DNA of 64,000 bases from WLMZ01 sp037139095 (lineage in GTDB: Bacteria > Actinomycetota > Acidimicrobiia > Acidimicrobiales > Ilumatobacteraceae). Made by a program: the position numbers and the translations under genes. Numbering within the stretch: the stretch's first letter is position 1; each line of letters starts with the position of its first letter. Positions 26,312 to 35,400 of the stretch are shown in pieces. The notes below the pieces were generated by a model. That model saw only the letters and a program-made list of their open reading frames with translations. It was not told the DNA's origin and ran no database searches. The stretch covers positions 1 through 64,000 of the forward strand of contig JBAXHD010000002.1 of assembly GCA_037139095.1 (NCBI GenBank), given 5' to 3'.

Positions 26312-27111
26312 TTAGTGAAGGACCTCGATGCGAACAGTGACGTCACGGATGCCCGTACCGTCGATGTCGATCGATGCCGAAAAGACACCACCCGATGCCC
26401 AGCGATGCCCTGACAGATGACCACCGGATCAGATCCAACGATCACGCTCGGGCCGGGCGTAACGCGCGGTCCGTCGCCCGCGAGGAACAGATTGAGCGAG
26501 CCACAGGTCGACGTTGTGCGATAACCGTTAGCGCCACTCACGACTGCCACGAGCTGCCATGTGCGATTGTCGCCGACGGCGTAGAGCACCTTGCCCGAAA
26601 AGATTCGGGTGAAACCTTCGGGGGCCACGCCGGGGGTGGGGTCGGTCATGAACTGCGCGGTGCCGGGCAGAACCCGAACATGCGTTGCGGTAACAACGAC
26701 TGCAACATTCGGATTCTGCGGGATAGGTGGCTCGGTTGTCGATGGTGAAGTCGTCGGTTCGGTTGTCGATGGTGATGGTGATGGCGATGGCGAGGGGGAG
26801 GGGGAGGTAGCCGACGGCGGCAACACCACCGCAACCACCGGGGGTCCAATCGGTGTGGGAGCCGAGCGGCGGTAGCGAAATGATGCGACCGTGGTGCTTG
26901 GAATTGTGTCGAGGGCCTGAGGTGGGTTTGAGGCGACGCGAGGCAAGCTCGTACTCGGCGTCGTGCCGTCGGGAGGTGTCGCCTTTCTACCGTGGTCGTT
27001 CGTGTTCAGCGTGGCAACAAGTGCGGTCGATGCGATCCCCACGGTTAGCGCAGCAATGAACGCTCGGCTCCACCTCACGCGTCGAGTGCCGTCAGTACTG
27101 ACTCGAGCCAT
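26312..27111 (-). CDS. Secreted protein, paralog B, with a frameshift near its 3' end
   Basis: Member of the same unrecognised family. The N-terminus has a hydrophobic segment (about residues 15-33), then a long linker with a Ser-Pro run (SPSPSPSPSPS) and the conserved domain: THVRVLPGTAQFMTD, TRIFSGKVLYAVGDNRTWQLVAVVSG, a Cys in TSTCG, then VVICQGIAG. There the frame breaks. Near 26396 one base is missing from the codon corresponding to Gln/His in paralogs A and D. Beyond it the family ending SGGVFSASIDIDG...VRIEVLH continues in the next frame to a TAA at 26312-26314. GGAG lies six bases before the ATG. It is a decaying gene, a phase-variable one or a sequence error. Confidence 0.72.
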
Positions 27112-27297
27112 AGTGAACTCCAATGCTGGGTTCGGTCGCTCGTCGATCCGTTGCCCGAGTTGGGGCACTAACTGGCGAAGGTACGCCTGCGTTGCGAGTT
27201 CTGTAATGCCCGCTCAGTCATGAGTGAGAGTTCATGACGCATAGGTCACGTTGCAACCGTCATGTCGGCACCGACACCCGGCAGCACCCGCTCAATC

Positions 27298-27313
27298 CCT
27301 TATGGAATAAGGC
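27298..27313 (-). terminator. Small hairpin downstream of paralog C
   Basis: CCTTAT-GGA-ATAAGG inverted repeat 13-28 bases beyond the stop of paralog C on its transcribed strand. It has no U-run, so the terminator call is weak. Confidence 0.35.
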
Positions 27314-27325
27314 TTGTAGCTGTCC

Positions 27326-27979
27326 TCAGTGCGTGAGTTCAACGGTGATTGAGACGTTGCCGCTGACTTGGCCGACCACGTCAAGGGCCACCGAGAAGAG
27401 CCCAGACGAGTTACCCGAGACACCGGAACAGACGAGCACGGGCTCGTCTCCAACGATGACGGGTTGACCAGCAACAGCAGAGACTGCCGTGCCCGGAAGT
27501 TGTGCGTATGTCGACTCGCAGCTTGGTTGAACGCGCATTTCGTCGACCCCGTTGATGTGCGCAACGAGCTTCCACGGGCGGTTGTCGCCGAGCGCGTAGA
27601 GCACTGTGCCACTGAGAATTCGAGTCGTGCCAGCGAGGGGGCTCGCGACGTTCGTATCGGCCGACCATTGAGCGGTTCCCGGTGGGACCCACACGCTCAA
27701 CGACTCGCCTACACCAGAACCTTGGACAGCCGACGACGTATTGCTAACGGGCGGTGGCACGAGCATTGGCTCGTTGATGACCAAGGACGCAGGCTCTACC
27801 GTGAGGTGAAGGGGCCGAGCAGTGTTGTGCGAGACCTCGAGTTGTCGATCTTGATCCTCGCCTTTGTGAGCGCTGGCGGGATGCGTTGCCGCTACCGACG
27901 CTGCGAGCACTGTTGCTAAGACAACGACGATGTGTTGAAGGCGCCGGCGCCCGGCGCTGGGAGTGTCAAACGTGCGCAT
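27326..27979 (-). CDS. Secreted protein, paralog C
   Basis: A 217-residue member of the four-paralog family. A signal peptide spans residues 1-37 (hydrophobic core VVVLATVLAASVAATHPASA) and is followed by a hydrophilic linker. The conserved domain reads VWVPPGTAQWSAD, TRILSGTVLYALGDNRPWKLVAHINGVD, a Cys in PSCES, a second Cys in VLVCSGVSG, and SSGLFSVALDVVG...ITVELTH. Its upstream region carries the shared 18-bp element at 64 bases and a perfect seven-pair leader hairpin. Function is unknown; export and a disulfide-stabilised fold are inferred. Confidence 0.78.
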   Translation of the reverse strand: MRTFDTPSAGRRRLQHIVVVLATVLAASVAATHPASAHKGEDQDRQLEVSHNTARPLHLTVEPASLVINEPMLVPPPVSNTSSAVQGSGVGESLSVWVPPGTAQWSADTNVASPLAGTTRILSGTVLYALGDNRPWKLVAHINGVDEMRVQPSCESTYAQLPGTAVSAVAGQPVIVGDEPVLVCSGVSGNSSGLFSVALDVVGQVSGNVSITVELTH

Positions 27980-28000
27980 ATTGGTTCCTGCCGATCTGCA

Positions 28001-28017
28001 GATACGCGTCGCGTATC
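28001..28017 (-). promoter_or_regulatory. Leader hairpin upstream of paralog C
   Basis: In the transcript: GAUACGC-GAC-GCGUAUC, seven perfect pairs. It sits within one base of the same distance from the start codon as the hairpin before paralog A. Confidence 0.45.
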
Positions 28018-28043
28018 TCGTGGTGGGCCCTGCTGCGGGCCAC

Positions 28044-28061
28044 AGATGTATCGACGCGAAT
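28044..28061 (-). promoter_or_regulatory. Shared upstream element, copy before paralog C
   Basis: Plus-strand agatgtatcgacgcgaat, 64 bases before the start codon of paralog C. Confidence 0.6.
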
Positions 28062-28094
28062 GGGGCATAACTGGAGAAGATTTCCGAGTCACGG

Positions 28095-28772
28095 TCATGG
28101 GATGAGATCGACCTTCACTGTGATCTCGCCTGTGGCCGTGCCTTCGATGTCGAGGGTTGCCACGAAGATCCCGCCGGAGTGGCCTTCGACGCCCTCGCAG
28201 ATGAGAATTGGTTGCTTGCTCACGATCACCGGCTCGCCTGCGATCACTCGAGGCGTATCTCCGACGGCTGGCTCATCGATGAACACGCACTGGGGCTTGG
28301 CGGTGGCGCCTTCAGCCCCGGTCACGTAGACCACAAGCTGCCAAGCGTGGTTGTCGCCGATGGCGTAGAGAACTTTGCCCGCCAAGATTCGGGTGTCGCC
28401 GTCAGTAGCAATGCCGAACGCGTCGTCGGCCAGCCATTGGGCCTTACCCGCAAGCACCTGCACGTGTACTGGCGCTGCAAGCAGGACGGTCGGCAACCCA
28501 TCGGCGATATCGATGGTGGTCGGCGTGCCGACGGTGGTAGTGGGGGCGGTCGTGGTCGTCGTCGGCGGTGCTGTGATGGTGACCTCGCGAGGCTCAACGG
28601 TTACCGCTGCTGGCGGCACGGCCGTGGGGTGAAGCGCGTTGGCGGCCAAGATCAGAGCGGTGATCGCTGCGGCGGCAAGGACAAAGCGCAGAGCCTTGCG
28701 AGTTGCGCCCCGCCGGGGAGTTCCCGGCTGCACCAACTCGGTGCGCCGTTCAAATCGCTTGCCGGTTCTCAT
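28095..28772 (-). CDS. Secreted or anchored protein, paralog D
   Basis: A 225-residue member, first of the four in transcription order. A basic N-terminus is followed by a single hydrophobic helix (about residues 28-47, VLAAAAITALILAANALHP) and a Thr/Pro linker, so it is probably anchored outside the membrane. The domain reads VHVQVLAGKAQWLADD, TRILAGKVLYAIGDNHAWQLVVYVTG, a Cys in PQCVF, a second Cys in ILICEGVEG, and HSGGIFVATLDIEG...KVDLIP. AAGGAG lies six bases before the ATG at 28770-28772, which rules out the longer upstream frame. It lacks the shared upstream element. Confidence 0.78.
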   Translation of the reverse strand: MRTGKRFERRTELVQPGTPRRGATRKALRFVLAAAAITALILAANALHPTAVPPAAVTVEPREVTITAPPTTTTTAPTTTVGTPTTIDIADGLPTVLLAAPVHVQVLAGKAQWLADDAFGIATDGDTRILAGKVLYAIGDNHAWQLVVYVTGAEGATAKPQCVFIDEPAVGDTPRVIAGEPVIVSKQPILICEGVEGHSGGIFVATLDIEGTATGEITVKVDLIP

Positions 28773-28897
28773 TGCCGCTCCTTTGCCTGGGGGCACACTC
28801 AGTTCACCACCGAGCTGCGGATTTGGTTCGGGACTTTTGTCATCCCAGACCCTGCGTTTGGCCCTACGACTGGGCTGAAGCACCGCTTGTAGCTACG

Positions 28898-29443
28898 GTG
28901 AGGCGCATCGATATTCGCTCCGACATCCGCAACGCTGTACTTGCCCGTGTCGGCATTGATCAGCGAGAGACGCGCTCGTTACTCGCGTTTGTCGAACATC
29001 TCGATCTGCTCGAGCATCCCTTCAGCGAGCAGGCCGATCCGGTCCACGTCACTGCTTCGGCAATCGTGGTCGGCAGTCGCGGTGTGGTCTTGCATCTGCA
29101 CAAGCGGCTCGGCCTTTGGCTGCAGCCGGGTGGGCATATCGAGGCTGGCGAACTTCCGAGCGATGCAGCGTTGCGCGAGGCCCGCGAGGAAACCGGCCTC
29201 GACGTATGGCATCCGGCTACTGGTCCCGAGTTGGTGCACATCGACGTGCATCCCGGTCCGCGTGGCCACACCCATCTCGACGTTCGATATCTCGTGTTCG
29301 GCCCCGACGCGGACCCCGCGCCGCCAGCGGGTGAGAGTCCCGATGCGCGTTGGTTCAGTTGGGCCGAAGCCATTGCTGTTGCCGACGAGGGTCTCGTTGG
29401 CGCCTTGCGCGTGCTGCAGCCGCGTTTCGATGGCGAATCATGA
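28898..29443 (+). CDS. NUDIX hydrolase
   Basis: A 181-residue Nudix-fold pyrophosphohydrolase. The Nudix box is complete: GGHIEAGELPSDAALREAR followed by EETGL near residues 80-104. An N-terminal helical extension of about 45 residues precedes it, as in actinobacterial Nudix proteins acting on varied nucleoside diphosphate derivatives; the substrate is unknown. The GTG at 28898 was chosen because earlier codons overlap the divergent paralog D promoter. Its TGA overlaps the next start codon (ATGA). Confidence 0.88.
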   Translation: MRRIDIRSDIRNAVLARVGIDQRETRSLLAFVEHLDLLEHPFSEQADPVHVTASAIVVGSRGVVLHLHKRLGLWLQPGGHIEAGELPSDAALREAREETGLDVWHPATGPELVHIDVHPGPRGHTHLDVRYLVFGPDADPAPPAGESPDARWFSWAEAIAVADEGLVGALRVLQPRFDGES

Positions 29444-32418
29444 CCGGTCGATTTCGCGCCGCAGTGGCGTCGGCCCTTGCGGCAACAATCATGTTTCCCG
29501 CCGTTGCGATCCCGGCCACCGCCTCAGCGTTCGCTTCGGTCCGAACTGATGTGGGCTTTTCACCCACGGTGTCAGCCGAGGTCCTCACCAAAGACACCGA
29601 TGCAGTCAGCGCAACTGTGCGTGAACTCGGTGGCGTCGTAGTGGGTGCAGTCGATGGCGAGCTCGTGCAGGTGCGTGTGCCGTTAGCGAAGGTCGGCGCA
29701 CTGGCTCGCGCCCCGGGCGTCGAGTTTGTGCAGGCCCCACGCGATGTCACGCGTCCGGTGACGCAGTCGCAGTTGCCCGATGTCGGCCCTGGTGTTGGCG
29801 GAACAGTTGGTTCGAATGTGTTGTTGACCAACGCGCAGGCTTGGCAGGCGGCGGGAGTCGATGGGTCAGTGAAGGTTGGCATCATCGACTACTTCGATCG
29901 CAAGTTGTGGAACCCGGCCGAAGAAGGGCCAGTACCCGATCAGGCGCACATCTTTTGTCAAGACACCACAGCGTTCGACTCGGTGTGCAGCGAAAGGTTT
30001 CAGGACGGGTTGAACAACGGTGACGGCTTCGAGCACGGCATCGCTGTGGCACAGGTGATCAAAGACATGGCGCCGGCCGCCGAGCTGTACCTCGCTACCG
30101 TCGCGACGGCCAGCGATCTTCGTGCCGCGATCGATTGGTTCTCACAGAACAACGTGCCCATCGTGACCCGTTCTCTGGGTGCCGCATACGACGGCGCGGG
30201 TGACGGCACTGGCCCTCTCGACAGCGTGGTTGATTATGCGGCCAGTCTCGGCATCACGTGGTTCAACTCGGCGGGCAATGACGGCCTCGATGGCTATGTG
30301 CGCGCGACTGTGCCGGCGAGCCTCGACTATCCGGGCACGCGCGACGACGGCTATGTCGACTTCGATAAGGGTCCCGGTGTCGACACCTTCCTACGCGTGA
30401 ACGGCAATTGCTACACGCAACTCGATGGCGTGCGATGGAGCGACTGGAATCTTCCGGTTGCTCAACGCAGCGATTACAGCGTCGAGGTATACGAGCCACT
30501 CACCGATCCCGACGCGACTCACCGAGTTGCGCATCCATTCGACCCAGCGCTCACGTTGGGCGATGAGAACTACAACCCAACTGATCTCCTGCTGCTCACC
30601 ACCATCGACAGCGACCAGAGCCGCGGTGCTCCGCCGCTTGAGGCGGCGGGCAGCGAAATATGCCCGAGAAACGTGTTCGGTACGAGCCAAGGCATCACCT
30701 ACCTTCGCATCAAGCGCAAGGCTGGTACTCCGGTGGTTGGCGCTCTCGACACGCTTGAGGTTGCGCTCGGCACTGGGTCTATCGAACATGGGCGGGCTCA
30801 AGCTTCGTATTCTGCCGCCAAGCCAATCGTCGACTCAGCGAATCCGATGCTGGTTTCTGTTGGAGCCATCGATCCTGCGCTGGCCGAGGTGAACCCCAAC
30901 GCTTCGGCGCTGTATCCCGAAGCGATTGCGATGTACTCATCGCATGGGCCAACCAACGATGGCCGGTTCAAGCCCGATGTGTCTGCTCCATCGTGCGTGG
31001 CGAGCACGGTCTATACGGCCGCTTCGATCCCGTCGTGTTTCAACGGCACATCTGCTGCTGCGCCCACTGTGGCGGGCATGGCAGCGTTGTTGCTCGACGC
31101 TGGGCTCGCGGTTCCTGGTGCTCCGCTGGCAGCTGCGGTCAAGCACTTCACCTTCGACCGCAACGTTGCGCAGGGCAACCTGCTGCCGATTGATGGAGCC
31201 GACAACAAGTACGGCGTTGGTCAGGTGCTCTTACCCGCAGTGCCGCCGCCCGCTCCAGCGCCCAGCACCTCGGCATACGTGCCGTTGGTGCCGCGACGCG
31301 TTCTCGACACGCGCCAAGCGAGCCCTGTAGGGGCTGTTGAGTTGGCGGGCCCGCATCGCCCCTACGACATCATTGATCTCGCTGTTGCTGGTGTCGCCGA
31401 TGTTGCAGCCAACGCCACTGCCGTGGCGGTGAACATCACATCGGTTGGGGCATCAACTGATGGTTATATCCAAGCCGTGCCGTACTTGCGTAGTGCGTAT
31501 GGCACGTCGTCCACGCTGAACATCGCGGTGCCTGGCGAGGCCCGACCAAACTTTGCAATTGTGCCGGTTGGGGTCGATGGCAAGATCTCGATCTACACCG
31601 TGCCGGGTGGCCAGATCATCGTCGATGTGCTGGGGTACTTTGCTCCGTCGGCAGCCTCGGTGTCGGCGGGGCGTGTGGTATCGATTACACCCCAGCGCGT
31701 GCTCGACACGCGTACCACCAACCTCGTGCCTGCGGGGTGGTCACCGCACCAACCGGTGGGCGAGTCGGTACTGGTGCCGGCTGCATCAGCAGTGCCCACT
31801 ACCGGGGTTGCAGCACTGGTGCTGAACGTGACCGCAACCGATGCGGTTGGTAACGGCTATTTGCGCGCCGAACCAACGGGCACCTTGCCGTCGTCATCAA
31901 CCGTGAACTATGTGGCCCATCTCGACTCTGCCAACTCGGTCATCGTGCCCGTGGGGGCATACGGAATGGTCAGTGTTTTTTCGAGCAACGCTGCGCACAT
32001 CGTGGTCGATGTCACGGGCTATGTCACCGACTCGGCGGCACCGGTGGCCGCTGCTGGATTGTTCGTACCGATCGTTACTGCACGCGCGTACGACAGCCGT
32101 AACGCTGGTGAGTCTGCGTTGGTCGCCGGTGTTGTTCGGTCGGTTGCTCTTGCTGGATTGGCAGCTCCACTGCCCAGCGTGCCGGTCGGTGCTTCGGCCG
32201 TGTCGATCAATCTCACGACGGCCGATGAAGCGGGTCCCGGTTTCGTTGCGGCCTATCCGTCGGGCACCGTCTGGCCGGGTACGTCGAGCCTCAACTTTCA
32301 ACCTGGCCAACCGGTTGCGAATGGATCAGTGCTGAAGCTGTCGCCAACCGGGGCCCTCGATCTGTTCAGCAATTGGCAGACACATGTGATCATCGATGTG
32401 AACGGCTATTTCACGTAG
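29440..32418 (+). CDS. Secreted subtilisin-like protein with three C-terminal RVLDTR-type repeats
   Basis: A 992-residue exported protein. The signal peptide covers about residues 1-32 (ATIMFPAVAIPATASAF). An S8-like domain follows: Asp150 in VGIIDYFD, His199 in FEHGIA, Asn in FNSAGNDG and Ser538 in FNGTSAAAPTVAG, so the catalytic residues seem kept although the Asp and His motifs depart from the subtilisin consensus (DTG, HGTH). Three repeats of about 120 residues follow from residue 608, beginning with forms of YVPLVPRRVLDTR and ending in VDVLGYF / VDVTGYV / IDVNGYF. Such repeats are common on large actinobacterial surface proteins. It is translationally coupled to the Nudix gene. Confidence 0.85.
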   Translation: MTGRFRAAVASALAATIMFPAVAIPATASAFASVRTDVGFSPTVSAEVLTKDTDAVSATVRELGGVVVGAVDGELVQVRVPLAKVGALARAPGVEFVQAPRDVTRPVTQSQLPDVGPGVGGTVGSNVLLTNAQAWQAAGVDGSVKVGIIDYFDRKLWNPAEEGPVPDQAHIFCQDTTAFDSVCSERFQDGLNNGDGFEHGIAVAQVIKDMAPAAELYLATVATASDLRAAIDWFSQNNVPIVTRSLGAAYDGAGDGTGPLDSVVDYAASLGITWFNSAGNDGLDGYVRATVPASLDYPGTRDDGYVDFDKGPGVDTFLRVNGNCYTQLDGVRWSDWNLPVAQRSDYSVEVYEPLTDPDATHRVAHPFDPALTLGDENYNPTDLLLLTTIDSDQSRGAPPLEAAGSEICPRNVFGTSQGITYLRIKRKAGTPVVGALDTLEVALGTGSIEHGRAQASYSAAKPIVDSANPMLVSVGAIDPALAEVNPNASALYPEAIAMYSSHGPTNDGRFKPDVSAPSCVASTVYTAASIPSCFNGTSAAAPTVAGMAALLLDAGLAVPGAPLAAAVKHFTFDRNVAQGNLLPIDGADNKYGVGQVLLPAVPPPAPAPSTSAYVPLVPRRVLDTRQASPVGAVELAGPHRPYDIIDLAVAGVADVAANATAVAVNITSVGASTDGYIQAVPYLRSAYGTSSTLNIAVPGEARPNFAIVPVGVDGKISIYTVPGGQIIVDVLGYFAPSAASVSAGRVVSITPQRVLDTRTTNLVPAGWSPHQPVGESVLVPAASAVPTTGVAALVLNVTATDAVGNGYLRAEPTGTLPSSSTVNYVAHLDSANSVIVPVGAYGMVSVFSSNAAHIVVDVTGYVTDSAAPVAAAGLFVPIVTARAYDSRNAGESALVAGVVRSVALAGLAAPLPSVPVGASAVSINLTTADEAGPGFVAAYPSGTVWPGTSSLNFQPGQPVANGSVLKLSPTGALDLFSNWQTHVIIDVNGYFT

Positions 32419-32442
32419 CTCCCGAAGTTGCCCCTAGCGGTA

Positions 32443-32456
32443 CGAACATGTGTTCG
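32443..32456 (+). promoter_or_regulatory. SOS (LexA) box of dnaE2
   Basis: CGAAC-ATGT-GTTCG, a perfect actinobacterial LexA box, 17 bases before the chosen dnaE2 start. An ATG at 32450 lies inside the box and was therefore not used as the start. Confidence 0.87.
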
Positions 32457-32473
32457 ATACACTGGCGAGTCTT

Positions 32474-35400
32474 ATGGGGTTCAACAATCCGGCGATGCCG
32501 TGGCGTGAACTTGAGCAAGCGTTATCCGACCGAGCCCGGCGGCCCGATGGTCGCGCGCCCGGCAGTTCTAGCGAAAATGCAGGTGGTGACGGCCCGGCGC
32601 TCACTCGTAAACGTCAACCGTTCGAGCCGCAGGCCCAACGGGTCAGCAACGCTGGTGCCACGCGCACCGTGCCCTATGCCGAGCTGCATTGCCAATCGAA
32701 CTTTTCATTTCTCAGCGGCGCATCACACCCCGAACAGTTAGCCGAAGAAGCCGCTCGGCTTGGCCTCGAAGCACTGGCACTCACCGATCAAAACGGGCTC
32801 TATGGCGTGGTGCGCTTCGCCGAGGCGGCCCGCGCCGTTGGGCTGCCCACCTTGTTTGGTGCCGAGCTCGCACTGGGCATGACTCGTTTCGAGCCAGGTG
32901 TCCCCGATCCACCTGGCGAACACGTGGTGTTGTTGGCCGATGGTCCTGCTGGTTACGCGCGCCTGGCTCGGGCCATCAGCCTTGGCCAGCTCGCCGGTGA
33001 AAAAGGTGCACCGCGGTTCGAGTTGGCTCAATTAGCCGAGGTCGGCCGCGACCATTGGTGGGTGCTCACGGGGTGTCGTCATGGTGTGGTGCCGTCGGCG
33101 CTGGTGCGCGAGGGTCCGGCTGCGGCGGCGCGCGAACTACAACAACTGATTGCGTTGTTCGGCCGCGAACGTGTGGTTGTTGAGTTGTGGGATCACGGCG
33201 ATCCGCTCGATTCGGCGCGCAACGATGCGCTTGCCGAGCTTGCTGCTCGTCACGATCTGGCCTGCATTGCTACCAACGATGTGCACTATGCAACGCCACA
33301 GCATCGGCGCTTGGCCACGGCGCTGTGGGCGGTGCGCGCCCGGCGCAGTCTCGAAGAGATGAATCCGTGGTTGCCCGCTGGTGCCACTGCACATATGCGT
33401 AGTGGGGCCGAACAGGGGCGACGCTTTGCTCGTTACCCGGGTGTTGTCGAAACAGCGGCATCCATTGGGCGCGCCGGTGCCTTCGATTTGTCGCTGGTGG
33501 CACCCAATCTGCCGCCGTTCCCATGCCCACGTGGGGCACAGGGCGAACAACTCACCGAGATGCAATATCTGCGTGTGTTGGTCGAGGCCGGAGCGCGCCG
33601 TCGATACGGCGAGCGGCCACAAGCGGGCGAAGATCTTTCGGTTAGAGCCAGAGCGTGGCGCACCATCGATCACGAACTCTCGGTCATCGAGTCCCTCGAT
33701 TTCGCTGGCTACTTCTTGGTGGTCTGGGACATCGTGCAGTTCTGTGAACGGGCCAACATCTATTGCCAAGGCCGGGGCAGTGCGGCCAACAGCGCGGCGT
33801 GTTACGCACTTGGTATTACCAAGGCCGATGCCGTCGCATTGGGATTGTTGTTCGAGCGATTTTTGTCGCCCGAGCGCGATGGCCCACCCGATATCGATAT
33901 CGATATCGAAAGCGACCGTCGCGAAGAGGTCATCCAATACGTGTATCAGCGCCACGGCCGCCACCACGCTGCGCAGGTTGCCAACGTCATCACCTATCGG
34001 GCCCGTTCGGCGGTGCGCGATATGGCCAAGGCATTGGGATACGCGCCGGGTCAGCAAGATGCGTGGAGCAAACAGGTCGATGGCTGGAGTGGGGTTGCTG
34101 CCACGGCTGCTTTGCCCGACCAGAGCATTCCAGCAGCGGTGCTCGAGCTCGCCGCCGAAGTCGAAGACGCTCCGCGCCATCTCGGTATCCATTCGGGTGG
34201 CATGGTCATTTGCGACCGTCCCATCATCGAGGTCTGCCCGGTCGAGTGGGGCCGCATGGAAAACCGCAGTGTGTTGCAGTGGGACAAAGACGATTGCGCC
34301 GCGGCAGGGCTCGTCAAGTTCGATCTGCTCGGTCTGGGCATGCTCAGCGCTTTGCACTACGCGGTCGATCTCATCCGCGAGCATCAGGGATACGAGATCG
34401 ACCTGGCCACCATCCCGCAAGAAGACGATGTGTACAGCATGCTCTGTCGTGCCGACACCGTGGGTGTGTTTCAGATCGAGAGCCGGGCCCAAATGGCTAC
34501 GTTGCCGCGGCTCAAACCGCGGCGTTTCTACGACATCGTTGTCGAGGTTGCGCTCATCCGCCCCGGCCCTATTCAGGGTGGGTCGGTGCACCCGTACATC
34601 CGCCGTCGCAATGGCCAAGAGCCAGTTACCTATTTGCATCCACTGCTCGAAAACAGCTTGGGTAAGACCCTCGGCGTGCCGTTGTTTCAAGAACAACTGA
34701 TGCAGATGGCCATCGATGTTGCTGGCTTTACGCCCAGCGAAGCCGACCAACTTCGTCAGGCGATGGGCTCAAAACGTTCGCAGGCGCGCATGCAAAAACT
34801 GCGCGAGCGATTGTTCGAGGGCATGGCTGAGCGCGGCATCACTGGCGATGTTGCCGACGAGATCTTTGTGAAGATGTCGGCCTTCGCCAACTACGGATTC
34901 CCCGAGTCGCACTCAGTGTCGTTTGCCTATCTGGTCTACGCCTCGGCCTGGATCAAGTTCCATGAGCCGGCAGCGTTTTGTGCAGCGTTACTCAACGCGC
35001 AACCCATGGGTTTCTGGTCACCACATTCGCTGGTGCAAGACGCCACACGTCACGGGGTCGTCACGCATACACCCGACATCAATACGTCGTTGGCGGCGGC
35101 CACATTGCAGCCCGATACTGCGTCGTGCTCGGGTCAGGCGGTGCGCTTGGGCATCGGCTCAGTACGGGGCATTGGGTCGGCGTTGGCTGCGCTCATCGAA
35201 ACCGAGCGCACCGATCACGGACCGTTCACTCATATCGAAGACTTGGCGCGCCGCGTGCCCTCGCTCGATCTTGCTCAACTCGAAGCACTGGCAACCGCCG
35301 GTGCGTTTACCGAATGCTTCGGTCTCGATCGCCGCGGGGCGTTGTGGAGCGTTGGGGCAGTAGCGCAATCGCGACCCAATCGGCTTGCGGGCATCGTCAC

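Noticed and set aside
26750..26810. Short tandem repeat gatggtgatgg...gaggggga in paralog B
   Set aside because: Encodes the Ser-Pro linker; ordinary codon-level repetition.
25756..27168. Single 470-codon frame through paralogs B and A
   Set aside because: It is only the out-of-frame continuation of paralog B after its frameshift; the family ending and the separate gene A are in other frames.
33137..34750. 537-codon frame antisense to dnaE2
   Set aside because: Shadow of the DnaE2 reading frame; low-complexity composition and no motifs.
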